A stretch of DNA of 64,000 nt from Chamaea fasciata. Taxonomy: Eukaryota > Chordata > Aves > Passeriformes > Sylviidae. The translations under genes were made by a program, and so were the position numbers. Under the pieces are notes generated by a model. That model searched no databases. It was not told where the DNA came from and saw only the letters and a list, made by a program, of their open reading frames with translations. This document shows positions 50,520 through 62,600 of this stretch, piece after piece; position 1 is the stretch's first letter; every line of letters begins with the position of its first letter. The stretch covers positions 45,781,621-45,845,620 of the forward strand of contig JARCOQ010000005.1 in assembly GCA_029207755.1 (NCBI GenBank), read 5' to 3'.

Positions 50520-51936
50520 AAGAATGCATAACTTTTTTTACAAGTAGTGTTACTATTTGCTTTCTATTAGGCTTGCAAAATTGTGACTGGCAGAATCTCG
50601 GCAGAAGCTTATTTTCCTTTTATCATTTAACCTAAATTTTGCTGGAAACTCCACCTGATTTTTCATCAGGCTGAAGGTCAAATTCTTTCATAGATTAGGA
50701 CAAAATTAGATTAGGTTCCCTATTTTTGGAGAACTTCAGTATTGTTAATGTTACTTCACTTCCTGTATCAAATTTCCGATGCCATGAGAAAGGAGTGTTA
50801 GCAGCATTGCCATCAGAAAGGAGTGCAGGAGTGGCAGGGGAGACCTCTAATTCACATGGGTATTTTTAAATCCATGACAGAATGGTGAAGGCAGTAGGAG
50901 ATTCAGACTTTCTTCAATGTCCACCTTATTGTAGACCTGTGTTGTCTGGTCTTATTTCAGTTTTACAACCATAAGGAGCTTTTAAATTTTGTCCTTTCTT
51001 TTCTCTTACGTTTAAACGTGTGTGTTTCTATGTAAAATTTGCATGTAAAATTAAAATGACATCATTAGTGTCTCATCCTTTTGCCCAAGAATGCTCTTTT
51101 GCACATGATAAAAAGCTGTTCCTCTTACTGAAACAAAGCTCAAATGCCAGGCTTACTTGAAGTCTCTGGAATGACAGCACGAACGTTTTACCACAAATAA
51201 TCAGCTGGTTGCCTTCTTAGGTATTTAAAGACCTGCCTGCTTCTCTTTGACCTGGTGGGTACCTGAAGTCTTAAAATTCATACTTTTAGTGTTTTCTGGG
51301 AACTACAAGCAGGACCCTGAAGACAGTGTCCTATTTATATCCAATGTAGGATCACCAGATTTCATAGGAAGAATGGAATTCAGAAAGTGGTGCAGCAGAA
51401 GTCCAAATCTGGGTGCCCTCTGCTGCTTCCTGCTGTGGCCAGCGTGTTGTCTCTGCAGTCAGTGGTGCTGATGCTCTCCTGGAGGAAGGGATAACTGCAG
51501 CTTGCTTGTTGTGGATGCTGGGTTTATCAAGCCCTGCTACTTAAAAGCATTGTTTATTAAACCAACCAAACAAGGGAATTAAACAGATTATAGGCTTATG
51601 TTAGAGCAAGTGAAAGACAGAAAGCGTGTAATTGGAAGGTGGAGTGTTTTGACAGCTTCTGCAGATGGCAATAGACAGAAAGGAGGATTGTGTTCCTAAA
51701 ATGTAACTTTTTAAAATAAGGCTCAAATAATTCTAGCAGCTCTTTTGAGGGTATTTTATTTGTCATGAAATGTATGACTGCATCTCTTTCTAGGTGTTGG
51801 TTAAGAAAATTTTACTTGGGCTTTTTTTTATATTTTTTTTTTCTCTTCACAATCCAGAACATTTTGTGAGCAGTACTATTGTTCAGTTTCTGTACTAATT
51901 TTTGAAGTAATGCTCTGATTTGGTTTTGCAGTGCAT

Positions 51937-51970
51937 TGTATCTGGAAGGATGAAATGTATCTGGAAGGAT
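51937..51970. repeat. Short direct repeat, 15 bp, period 19
   Basis: TGTATCTGGAAGGAT occurs at 51937-51951 and again at 51956-51970 separated by GAAA. A small local duplication. Confidence 0.85.
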
Positions 51971-52379
51971 CAGGAATTCAGTATTGCCTCAGAAACTTTG
52001 TAAATAACATCACTCAGCAAGCAGTGCTTTCATATTCGGTATCACGTCTGTCACAAAATATTTAAATGGAAGATTGTTTCAGAATACTTATTTTTCAGAA
52101 ACTTATATAAACATAAAAAATAATACAGTGAAGAATTCATTTTTATATGCTTTGGGCTTTTGCCTTTTAAAAACCAAAAGGATTTCCTGAGGGATATGCT
52201 TGCCGACATCTATTTTCTCTCCAGCATATGAAATGACAGGCTATACAAAGTGCCCAAATATTAATTTTTGTGGCATGTCTGTGTATTCATCTGTCAACCT
52301 TCAGTGAATTTTCTGGTTTTCTATTAGCTTGTCCCAAACTGCTGGCAAGCTAAATTTCTCTAACAGACATCAATTCACT

Positions 52380-52620
52380 GCATTAAACTCCTATTCTACT
52401 CTGCAAGATGTATTGATTATTTTTTTCTCAGCAAAGTGACAAATACCATTTTCATGACAATAATAGAGATTGATTACAATTTTATGGAACAGAGAAAGAG
52501 CCAATATTGCTGAAAGAACCTTGGGGCTAATAAAAAATTGGAAAAAAAATCGTTTGAATTATTAAAAAATAATTAATTCATCTGAGGCTAATGAAGCTGA
52601 AGTATTTTTGATATAAACAA
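52380..52620. promoter_or_regulatory. Enhancer-like AT-rich segment (weak)
   Basis: Within 240 bp there are GATTGATTACA (PBX/HOX-like), two ACAAT-type SOX words, TAATTAATTCAT and further TAAT cores, with few simple repeats. This wording is typical of conserved non-coding elements in developmental gene deserts. AT-rich DNA produces such words often, and I cannot test conservation, so the call is a hypothesis only. Confidence 0.15.
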
Positions 52621-54400
52621 AACTAGAATAAATGCATGATCACTGCTAAAGTGAGGCAGATTTAAATGTGTTTGTAAAATTTGGTGCCTGAAACCACTTG
52701 AAGAAATGCTAGTAATCCATTTTGAAGGGCTCAGAGTATGAACTCTATAAAACTTCGTTTTTCCTATGAATGTAGGTATGCATGAGGACATATGTGTGAT
52801 CATGCTGAGTTATCTTGATCAGTGGAACTTGAACCTGGAAGATTAAGAAAATATTGTTGGGCTTTGTATAGGGGCATCTATCTAAATAAAAGGAAATTAA
52901 TTTCTTTTGGTTTTGTTTATTTTTTAAAATTCATTTTATTTGCATCTCACATTATCTTCTTTGCTGGAGATGTAAACTGCAGATAGAGCTCCTTTACTCT
53001 TCTCTCGTACCTTATCCACTCTAAATGAAGCTGGATCGAGAGACAGTGAGGGATCAAGATGAGACTTGAGTATTTAAATTTGACCTGGAGTTTGTTTATT
53101 CGTGACATGGTGTCAAAATAAAGTATAATAACAGAATTCATGCAGGGTATAACAACAAATACAGTTTACATGTGTTTTTATGTATTATCTTATATTTAAA
53201 CAAAACCTGTTAATGGATACTTTCATATAAGGCAGAGTTTTCTGTGTGTGATATGACTCTAAAATTCACCTCACATTCAGCAACCTTGTATAAATTTAAA
53301 TTATTTTTTTACTTCAGAATATATTTTTCTGATTGATGTATAATTGAAAAGCCAAGGTTATTGTACAATGCATAAAAGACTTTTAAACAAACTGGAAGGT
53401 GGGACAGAGAAGAAAAAAAGTTATACAAGTAACTCTAGTCCCTGAAATGACACTTTCTTTTGCATTTAGTTTATTCTCTGATTTTCTCCATCAAGAAATG
53501 CAAAAAACTACAATTTTAGTCTAAGAAATGAAATTCAGAGAAGTAAGCTTACAGAGATAAGCCAGAGTAGTATGCTAAAATAATTAATTCTGTGTCCCTT
53601 GCACATGTGAACATGTGAGTACAACTAGGAAAATTTCACTCCTTCCTCCATTTAAAAAGTTGGAAATTATCACAGTTCTTAGTTTATGTTGAACCAAACA
53701 TGGTTTGAGGCAGACACAAAGAAGAAATGTTTCAGAATTAATTGTGAGGCTATACTTTTTGCCTCATTTAGCATATTTACGAGTATGTCCAAATGTTTGC
53801 ATTTTTTCTTACAGTTCCACATTAACTATAAAGATTATAAAGGATTTGTGTTGCCAGATTTTTTTTTTCACTTATAAGAGGGATATAATGTATTATCTGC
53901 CTTCTACTAATTCTATATACATTTATGTTTAAAAAATGCAGAGCAACAGAGCTGGAGATGTAGTATTCAAACGTAAAAGCAGAATAAATAAATGAATACA
54001 TCCCACTGTGGAATTTGTATAGGAGCCTAGTGGTTAAATTAACAATAGAGACAATTTCTGCATTTGACTTTTCATGACCTTCTGAACTCTTCACATACTG
54101 CTCTACAATTTTCATTGGTAAACTTTCAATACCATAGTTATTTCAATAGTTTATGGAAAACTGTCCAGCAGGAGAAGGTAAAATCGCAACCTCGTTATAA
54201 AAAGGAATGTTTATGACCTTTTAAATGACAGCTGTAGGACCAAAACAGTTGGGTAAACAGGTTGAAATTTTTTCAAAGTGGCAGTTCTCTCCTGGGAGAA
54301 AAGTGTTTGAAATGTCTGTATGAAATCAGTTGTGATTTGGTCTGAACATGTTGTGGTTTACCCATGGGCAGTAAAATTAGTATAGTATATCCACCAGGTT
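52621..54400. other. Gene-free stretch
   Basis: No gene or nameable repeat is seen. The minus-strand frame at 53822-54115 (97 codons) is isoleucine- and serine-rich without motif. Confidence 0.6.
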
Positions 54401-54419
54401 ACTTGGAGGAGCACTTGGC

Positions 54420-55100
54420 TCAGTCTCTGCTGTGTATTTGTGTGACTTTTGCAGGATGTGCACCTGGGATTTTCAGGAGTCCAGGTGTCACATGGTGCTG
54501 GCTGTAAATTGTAAAATGTTGGGCTTCTACCTGACTAAATTACAGTGTGTTAACAAGTATGTTTATGCCCCAAGAAGTCAGGAAATTTGCATTGTTACTG
54601 ATTTAGGAACAATCTCAGTTTTCCTTAAATTTTCTGCTTGGAAAGACAGCTCTGTCTCAATGAGATTGAAGGGTTGCAGTTAGACTTATGTGGAACAGAA
54701 GGGGATCCTGTGGCTCCTTAGGTCAGCCATAGAGCTTCAGAGTGTGGATGCTGTGCCACTGGTGTCTCCTTCAGTCCACAAACAGGTGGAGCTGGTCTTG
54801 TGGGAAGCCGCTGCTGGTCAGCCCCTAAGCACCCACATTATTTTCATGCGGAAGCAGTGGAGAAGTCTTGGTGCTGCAGTCCCCAAAGAAGCCAGAAGGG
54901 CAGGGAATGACAAGAGATACCCCTATCTCCTACGGCATACTTTGACCTTGATCCCCAAAGCACGGTGAATGTGGGCTCTGTGGTGAAACACGGGCATGGT
55001 GAGCTCGCAGTTCCAACTGGATGGCCTCCCACAGTGTCCTTTAGCATCTGATTTAGGCTACATCCATGATGGTGCTGTCTGGTAATGTATAATATTTTCA
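54420..55100. other. G+C-richer patch, unrecognised
   Basis: This patch is closer to balanced composition than its flanks and shows frames of 83-92 codons on the plus strand and 85 on the minus strand that overlap. As near 24.3-24.9 kb, open frames on both strands suggest reduced stop frequency from composition rather than a gene. It could be a fragment of a long terminal repeat or other transposon I cannot name; no terminal repeats or target duplications were found by eye. Confidence 0.35.
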
Positions 55101-56243
55101 ATTATGCATTTCACTGCTGTTTTCCACTACAAAATGTTAAGTTCAGAGGAGTTCTGCCAACAAATAATGGGTTCATAACAGTATTGTGCATCCACGCCAT
55201 TTTGTGAAGCAGGAAAGTTCAGTGACAATTAAATTGTGTCAGAAAATAGTTAAAATACCCTCTGTGACTTTTTGCCAGATTTATTTATAGCTAAGTAATT
55301 CTACTTGACTGTGCAAGACCAGGCATATGCTTCTGAAAGTTATTTTAAATATTGTCAGCAACTTGAACCTATGCAATCACAAGTAATGTATCACCAATTA
55401 AACAACATGGGAAATTTCTCATAGGAATACTGGCTGAATTTTGTTTTAGTCTCCTCATTTTGGCTTGAGATGCTGAAAGCAGCACTAGAAATTCTGCTTT
55501 AAACTGTGCTACACAAATTAGTATTTGTAACTGATTTTGGAAGTGTAATGAGAGGACATGCTTGTTTCTTATTTTAATTTCCACTTTGAAATATAAATTA
55601 ATTTGAAATCATTAAAACTGAATATAATGCTTGTATGTGATGATTAGAGTATGATTGCATTTGCTATATTTTTAATATCTTGTTTTTGCAGTGAAATCTT
55701 TAAGTATTTAGCCAGATTAGGGACTGTGGGATGAAGCCCTACTTTCATGCAGTAGGTGAAGGACTCTTAAATCAGTCTCTGGAGTTATTTAACAGTTACC
55801 AATTACTCCTGCATTGTAAACAATCAAAGGGCTTGTATCTGCAGGCAGTAGATAACCTGAAAATCAAATATATCAGCTCTGCCCAGATCCTTGAGGAGAT
55901 TGTCCTGTCAGCTAAAACAAGAATAAAAGATGTGATTGTAAATAACATTTGTGGGAAAAGCAGGTTAGTAACATTCATCTGAAAAAAAAATATGGAACCA
56001 CCTGTAGCCCGCAGTGGATATTAATTATACATATGCCAGAAAGCAAAGCTTTAAGAAACTTGCAAGCTTTGCTTCCTGATTGTTTTAGGTTATGGTTTAC
56101 CATCTTATGGTGTGACGGCATCCCTGGTCCGTTCTTTGCAACGAGGTGCAATGGATGGCACTGATCCTGTCGGAAACCCCTGCAGTTTGCATTCTTTGAA
56201 TCATTAAGTAACTGCTAGCCCTGCATTTTCCGTGTGTGAGGGG

Positions 56244-56306
56244 TTTTTTTTGTGTTTTTTTGTTTTTTTTTTTTTTTTTTTTTTTTTGGGTTTTTTTTTT
56301 TTTTTT
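56244..56306. repeat. Interrupted poly-T tract, 63 bp
   Basis: T runs broken only by single G, GTG and GGG. The last uninterrupted part is 16 T. Likely slippage-prone. Confidence 0.93.
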
Positions 56307-56893
56307 GGTGAGAGCACAGTGTTTATGGCTACATGCATGTCATAGGGATTTTACTTTAAATGTAAGAGTTAATGAATGAATGAATTGAATTGAATAGTGT
56401 GTCTTAACTGTTAACTTTTTCTAGTTTTGTTTCTTGTTACCAATAAGATAAGAGAAACTAGTCATCAGCTATAAATTTTGATTGAAATGTCTGCATCTCT
56501 GTCCATAAAGTGGATGAGCAAAAGAAGACTTTTATATAACCTTATTTTAAATGCTATCAGTATTTGAAATAATATAAATTTTACTGACCCTTAAAATTAA
56601 TCCCACAGCACTGAAGTTATTATAGATTTGGCCAGTTAACACAAGTGCAGGAGTACAAAGAGAGCTTCCAAACCAGTAATATTGTGACAGTTTCATTGAA
56701 GATAGTAGGCTGATCTGCTATTTATGGATGGTTGTGTTCATAGTTTAAGTGCTAAGCTTTTTTCTTTTATTTTGAGGGAGTGAGAGGGTGGTGATAACAA
56801 TTTCTCTATAGGCATTTGTGGTGGAAATATTTGATAAATAAGTGAAATGGAGGGGAAAGAGCAAATCTGTTAGCTGCTGTTTTCTTGTATCAA

Positions 56894-56896
<3 letters not shown>

Positions 56897-56939
<43 letters not shown>
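56897..56939. repeat. Poly-T run, 43 bases
   Basis: Forty-three T without interruption, the longest homopolymer in the window, only 590 bp from the previous T tract. Its exact length is unreliable in most sequencing methods. It could be the antisense poly-A of a retro-insertion, but the downstream DNA is not a repeat I recognise. Confidence 0.9.
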
Positions 56940-57577
56940 CTTCTCCTAAAGATAGCTATTTAGTCCCTTAGTGGGTTTCTTTCCCCTTGCAGGCTGGCTT
57001 CCTGTAGGTTTCACTGTAGAGTAGCAGGTGTACAATTCCAAAGTGTCTTTACAAGTGGCTCAGCAGGGCTTCCTGTGCCATACATTCACTGGAGACAGCT
57101 CATCTGTTTAATCCTTATGTTTTAGTCAACCTTTCTTATTATGCGGACAGGGCTCCCATGCTCAGCTGGGTTTTGACTCTCCGAATGAATTGATGGAGCT
57201 CTTTGATCTTTGCTGTGTATTGCATCTGTTTCATCTTTCATCGTAATGCATGATCTTCCTAACTTCTAGCTAATGTTTTATTTTGTTTATTTTACCTTTT
57301 TCCACTTGAATACATCAATTTTATTTTGTTCTTTTAACACGACTCTTTATTTTCAATGAACTTGATTGCACAGCTTTAACATAATGATAATTAAGTTGGT
57401 AAGGGTATTTAAAATGCAGGCAAAACTGGGAGAGCCATGTCACTTTCAGGCCTGGCACTTTGCATTTTAGAGCTTTGATTGGAATACTTTAAAGGGATTA
57501 GTGTAATTTTTTATAAATTTACAGATTACTGCATCTGGTGATAGTGGTGATAAATAGTGGACTTGTCAAAGACATAG

Positions 57578-57642
57578 GTTGCGGCAGTACACACCTTCGG
57601 AGCAGCCTGCTACGGGGTATCAACACCTGTACTGCGGTGGCA
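57578..57642. other. CpG-containing nested hairpin in AT-rich surroundings
   Basis: GCAGTACA (57584-57591) is the exact reverse complement of TGTACTGC (57628-57635), and inside the 36-base loop AGCAG (57601-57605) pairs with CTGCT (57607-57611). The block holds four CpG (GCGG, TTCGG, ACGG, GCGG) where neighbouring hundreds of bases hold almost none. A structured RNA, a relic of a small RNA-derived element, or chance are all open. It lacks tRNA boxes. Confidence 0.3.
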
Positions 57643-59526
57643 TTGAGAAGTAGTGAGAAGAGCTAGTATAATGCAGAACTTTCTTGAGGTATATCACCTT
57701 GACAACCTGACATATGGGCATATATAAGTTCATCCCTTCTAAACTCCTGTTAATTAAACCAGCTCCTTAAGAACTGTTAAGAAGTTAAACTTTTTCATAA
57801 CTTTGGTTTTATTCCACTCCAAGCAGTTTTGATTTAAAGACATTCAAAATTCCATGTTCTAACTCAGTTAAATGCTGAGCTACAGTTACATTTTGGGTTA
57901 TCTTTTTTTCCTCCACAATCCTAAGTTTAAGTATGACAACCAGCAAGGGATTACTCTTTTTCAAATGAAGCCAGCAAATTAATAATTTTCATTATACTTT
58001 TCAGTTGAAACTAGCACCACCAACAGAGCATTTTCTAATGGTATGATTGATTCCTCTACTCATACAATGGAATTTAAATTCTGTTTTTAAAAAGATTTAA
58101 ATCAGTGTTCAGCTTTAAGTGAGAATAGAATTTTCATTTTTCTCATGATCAATAATGCTAGAATGGAAAGCGCGTTTTCAGATTAGCAGAGAGGTCTAAG
58201 GCACCAAAATTCTTGAGTCTTTGCTCTTAAGAGGTTTTGATATATTTCACTGCAGTCTAGCATCTTACATGTATGGCATACTCAGAGCTATTCCCCATTT
58301 TGCTGCATATACACATCATATTTCGTCCCTTTGGGAATAGCCAGCATATGGACACTAAAGTTTTTGTGGGTTTTTTTAATGCTCTCTCTCTGGAGAAGGC
58401 TCCTTATGCAGAGCTTCCACTTCCCTGTTTGGTGTGGTAAAACCTGGGGCTGTTGATTGTTATGTGATGGGGAAACCTACATTTAAAAATGGAGATGTAT
58501 CCTCCACCGGTGCTTCTTTGGTCAATGGCATATGACCATGCAGTCACATTACACAAGGATCTTTTAGTGTCCTTGTGCAAATACCATCCTTATAAGTGAA
58601 GGAAAAAAAGCATAAACAGTATATTTTTGGGAAAGAACCACATTTTTGCTTTTGAACTTGTTAGGCTTTACTTAAAAGGAACAATAGCCTCATAAAATTA
58701 CTTAGTTAAGGCTTGATTTCACTGTGGCATAGGTAGACAACACTGTTACTAGTGGTAATTTCTGTAACGAAGAAGTAAAAAGAGACCTGAATCTGATATA
58801 ATACAATGACATCTGCTGTTGCTGCAAAAAAAGATAAATTGATAAATTTTGACTGATATAATAAATATCCTTCCCCCAAACAAACTAATCCCCCACCACC
58901 CTCCCTCCCACCTTAAACTATGCTTCTCTTGCTGTTTGATCATCTTCTTGCAGGTACTTTTTGACCGAAGACTCTGTAAGAGCTCTCTGTCATCTAATAC
59001 TGAAAATAATAGATGACTGACATTGATGTGAAAACCATTTTAAAATATATATAAGGAAGAAATTTAGAATTTGGGAAAAAATGGTGACTGACTGGGCCTC
59101 CTTGTTATCTTTTTCTTTTTTTTTTTTTTTTTTTTAAATTTTCCTTTGCAACTTTTTTCTGCTCTGAAATGAATCACTTGTAGAGTATTATCTGTCAGGA
59201 AATTAACTATTTGTATTGGAAGCAGCTTATTAAGTGAATTTAGAAAATTATTAATATCCTAGATGCCTGTGTTGGGCAGTTCCAAAATTTGAAACCTATC
59301 TTCACAGAATCCAGACTTAAAATGTAACTACATTAACTCTATACTTTCTTTTTAATGAATTATAATCTGACAATTTTAGTGGTTTATGTTGTTGAATTTT
59401 TTTTTTTCTGTCTGTTGGGTGTTTGGCTTATGTCACTTTGATTGGATCATTGAAGTTACAACCTTTCTAATGGGTCATGTACCAGAGTTTGTTTCTGTCA
59501 CGTTATTAGTGTTTTACATGTTTCAG
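57643..59526. other. Gene-free stretch
   Basis: No gene is seen. It contains a 20-base T run (59116-59135) and a C-rich patch on the plus strand near 58874-58912 (CCCCCAAAC, CCACCACCCTCCCTCCCACC). Confidence 0.6.
59116..59135. repeat. Poly-T run, 20 bases
   Basis: Twenty T, preceded by CTTTTTC. Simple tract. Confidence 0.88.
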
Positions 59527-59570
59527 TTCTATTCAGACAAAATGGATAATTTTATGAGACTACTTCAGCT
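59527..59570 (+). other. Weak micro-exon candidate, 44 bp
   Basis: ACATGTTTCAG|TTC and CAGCT|GTAAGT bound a 44-nt segment that reads FYSDKMDNFMRLLQ in the open frame that also spans upstream from 59386. The donor is good, the acceptor tract short. Micro-exons of this size exist in vertebrates, but the sequence matches nothing I recognise and the length is not a multiple of three. Confidence 0.1.
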
Positions 59571-60440
59571 GTAAGTGCATTTTTTATTTTGGGGAAAAAT
59601 ATGAAATGACACATTAAACATAAGTACCATATAATCTAAAGAGATTGTGTTGCTGTATAACGGCAATATATTTTCTCCAATGTATTTTGTGTTAGTTGTC
59701 TCCAGAATAAGCATTTGTTCTATTCAGTTGTTATTTTGTCCTCTGTTGTGTGTGTGTCTCCCATTCCAGTTCCACTTTACTGCAGGTGAGAACTTTTGCA
59801 TAGGAGATGCCTTCAGCCTGTAGAAAAGGCTTTTTAACCACAACATTGGGAATGAGTTTCTTGTAAAACAGTGTAAACGCTGCCTTTAGGGAAGAACTAT
59901 TACTAGCTCCTGAAAGTGCAGTTCTGATATCTCACTTGGCCTAGTGAGAGGCTCTCTGGGAAGGTGCTTTTATATACTGTCATTCCATTGAGACAATGCA
60001 AGATTTTATTGCCTCATCTTTACAGAATGATACAACCCCCAACCCCACTTCAAATCCAGAATTTTTAGTCTGAATGTTAATGAACATCTTGTTTTTTTAA
60101 AAAATAGGCAAACAAATAGTTTAGGACAGATTAATTTTTTCTAGATTTCCGCTGAGTCTTTCTTATTCCCACAAGCATTTCTGTTTTACAGATATATTGT
60201 CAGTGATTTAACTGCCCTCACATGGTATGGATTTTTTGGGTCATTCTGCTATGTAGGTAACAGAATTGAAATTCTTGTCAAATGTGTTGCATTAGGACGT
60301 CCTGGCTTTGTGCTAAGTTAACTTCCATGCCATGGGTGGGTAGAAGATGGGAGTGTACATCAGGAATGAAAATTGCTACTTTCTTAGCCTTACATTTTTC
60401 TTGGACACCTGCTACTGGGTATTGTCAAAGGCAGGATGCT
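59571..60440. other. Gene-free stretch
   Basis: I see nothing I can name: unique AT-rich DNA with a TG run at about 59744-59756. Confidence 0.6.
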
Positions 60441-60481
60441 GGTGTGTGTATATATACATACATACATACATACATACATAC

Positions 60482-60546
<65 letters not shown>

Positions 60547-60658
60547 CACACATACACACATATATACATATATACATATATACATATATACATATATACA
60601 TATATACATATATACATATATACATATATACATATATACATATATACATATATATATG
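60441..60658 (+). repeat. Compound (TA)kCA microsatellite, unit 4 then 6 then 8
   Basis: Three perfect blocks follow each other: (TACA)7 at 60455-60482, (CATATA)9 at 60483-60536, a 24-bp spacer of CA-rich units, and (TATATACA)11 at 60561-60648, closing with (TA)n. The units are CA plus one, two and three TA dinucleotides. All frames across the block are open on both strands because neither TACA nor TATACA units contain stops in most phases, which creates the longest but meaningless open frames in the window (up to 140 codons of Y, I, H and T). Confidence 0.97.
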
Positions 60659-62473
60659 CAGTGTCTATTTTCTTAATGGTCAGTTTAAGAAGAGGTATGT
60701 ATGATGACTAGTTCAGGTACCAAAACAGCAGAGCATTGGTTAAAAGGAGTGGCAAGGAAAAAACATTTTCAGCTTTCAGTCTTGTCAGCATCTGGCCACT
60801 GCAGGACAGAACAGATATCCTTTAGTTCACGTGTCCTGACAATATTAAAGTGGGATAAAACTGGACCTGCTCATCACACTGAAGGTGGAGAAGTGGTCTT
60901 TTCCCCCTTTTTCTTTCTTTGTCAGTTCCTAGAATATAGGCAAGGTTCTTTTCCATGCAATGCATTAATATTTCACTTCTGCTCATTCTGTGCTAAGGAT
61001 TGACAACATGTGGCCTCTTCACATCTGCCTCATGGCGTTTCCCTCTCAAGAATCTACGTGTGACCTTTGCAGACATTGTTCTGCACTGTGAAGCTTTATT
61101 ATTTAATTCTTTTCAATGGAATATATGTGCAGTTTATACTGCAGGCCAACTGCTTAAAACAACATTAAAAAGAAAAAGTATCCGTGGCTATTTCAGGTGC
61201 ATATGATATACCAAAATGAGAAACCATACCATAAGGTCTCTGTGTGTAGTTGTGTACGCTTTTTCTTGGAATGAGGCCGGAATCAGTGAGTGAGATGGTC
61301 AGTGTGTCACCACACCTTCAAAGCTCCTGTTTTCAGGAAGAGCTTCACTGCAGACAGGTTTTGCTCCTCGGACCCAGGCTCTGCTATATGTGTTCCCTTA
61401 AAGCTCTGCACTGGCTGGTATTAGTGTACCCTCCTGAGCTGACTTTGTGCCCTTGTGGTACATTTTTCTTTCTCCTGGTTTGTGTTTCCTAGCAGAATCA
61501 AACATGTAGGCTCCTTTATAATTGGCAGTTGCTGAGCATTAAACGCTAATTTAAAAACCTACTAGATTGCAATGTGAAGAGTGGTCTTTTCATGACATTG
61601 TTCATTATTTTAAAGGTATAATTTACATATATTATTGCTTAATTTCACTTAATTTTTTTTCGTAGCGAGGTACTGAATGGAAGATTTACAGGATTTATGA
61701 GACTAAAATGGAAGGTTTATTAGATGGACATTTTTAAAATTAAGCTTATGAATAGGTTGTTTTATTTTAATTTTTTTTAGATAATGGATCCTACTCTTTT
61801 CTATACTTCTTTCTACATTGAATTTTTGAGATTTTAGGGGGTGTTTTGTTTCTTTTCATGTTTTGGGTTTTTTCCCCCACAATATTCTGTGTTCTAAGAA
61901 TGTAGCAAATACTGTGGAAATCCTGGAGTAATCCTGTCTTTACCAAAATAAACCTCTCTTTTGAGGCTGTAGCACCTTTATTATGGCCATGGCTTATGTT
62001 TTCTTTTTTTTTTTTAAGCTGAACGTACTTTAAGTTAACCATGGCCTCACCTTTGTTTTATCTCCCTCCATTCTAATGAAAATTTTCTTTTCTCTGGCCC
62101 TGAATTTACTCCTCCTTAACCACACACTTTCTTTTTCTCCTTCTGTATCAAGTATGTTATCTAGTTCCTTCCGTGGTGGTCTTTGTGCACTTCCTTTGTG
62201 TATTCCCTTGATATATTTTCTTTTCTCTGAACTTCTTATTGTATGGAGGATTTGGTAATTCTAATATTTTTGTCTCAATGGACAGGGGAAAAAAAAACCC
62301 AAGTAAGTATGGCTGATTTTTCAAAAGGCTTAAGAAATTGAGGGCCAGAGTACTCAGAGGAGGTGCCCTGCCCAGTAAATATTACATCTCTAATTCCTGT
62401 AATTTGGATCATCTCGTTTTGCTGAATTTTTACTCAATTTTTACTATTTATGTTGCTTTTGCCTTAGACAGTT
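60659..62473. other. Gene-free stretch
   Basis: No gene is seen. Frames of 68-100 codons (60701-61003, 61250-61492 and others) are unrecognised and not bounded by splice signals. Short T runs occur near 61660, 61770 and 62005. Confidence 0.6.
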
Positions 62474-62600
62474 CATAGATAAATGAAATAATTCAGTTTG
62501 AAAGAGACATCCAGAGGTCAACTAGTCCAGCCTCCTGCTTCAAGCAGGATTAAAACTGAATTCAGATCAGATTTGCAATCTCCACGAGAGCTAATAGAGA
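62474..62600 (-). mobile_element. Old CR1 LINE 3' end on the minus strand
   Basis: On the plus strand the block starts CATAGATAAATGAAATAATT, then GAAAGAGACATCCAGAGGTC, then AACTAGTCCAGCCTCCTGC, TTCAAGCAGGATTAAAACTG and AGATCAGATTTGC. This is the antisense of the CR1 3' end ('atagaatcatagaat ... gggacct..gagatcatctagtccaacccctgctcaagcaggg'). The copy therefore points leftward. It is considerably diverged, older than the copy at 8.7 kb. Confidence 0.72.

Larger units (their letters stand above)
44031..52379. other. Gene-free stretch
   Basis: No gene is seen over about 8.3 kb. A minus-strand frame at 47142-47468 is open for about 110 codons (text such as VDIKEADKRGKPFICRDTDT) but has no family match I know and another open frame overlaps it on the same strand and one on the opposite strand. 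Short features include a 19-base T run (50501-50519) and a 15-bp direct repeat (51937-51970). Confidence 0.55.
55101..57570. other. Gene-free stretch with long poly-T tracts
   Basis: No gene is seen. The stretch contains a (TGAA)n/(TTGAA)n patch at about 56371-56396 and two long T tracts listed separately. The frame 55731-55982 (83 codons) is unrecognised. Confidence 0.6.

Noticed and set aside
60282..60711. Longest open frames of the window (up to 140 codons, both strands)
   Set aside because: They lie in the TA/CA microsatellite and consist of periodic Y, I, H, T or V, C, M residues. Repeat units lack stops, so openness has no meaning.
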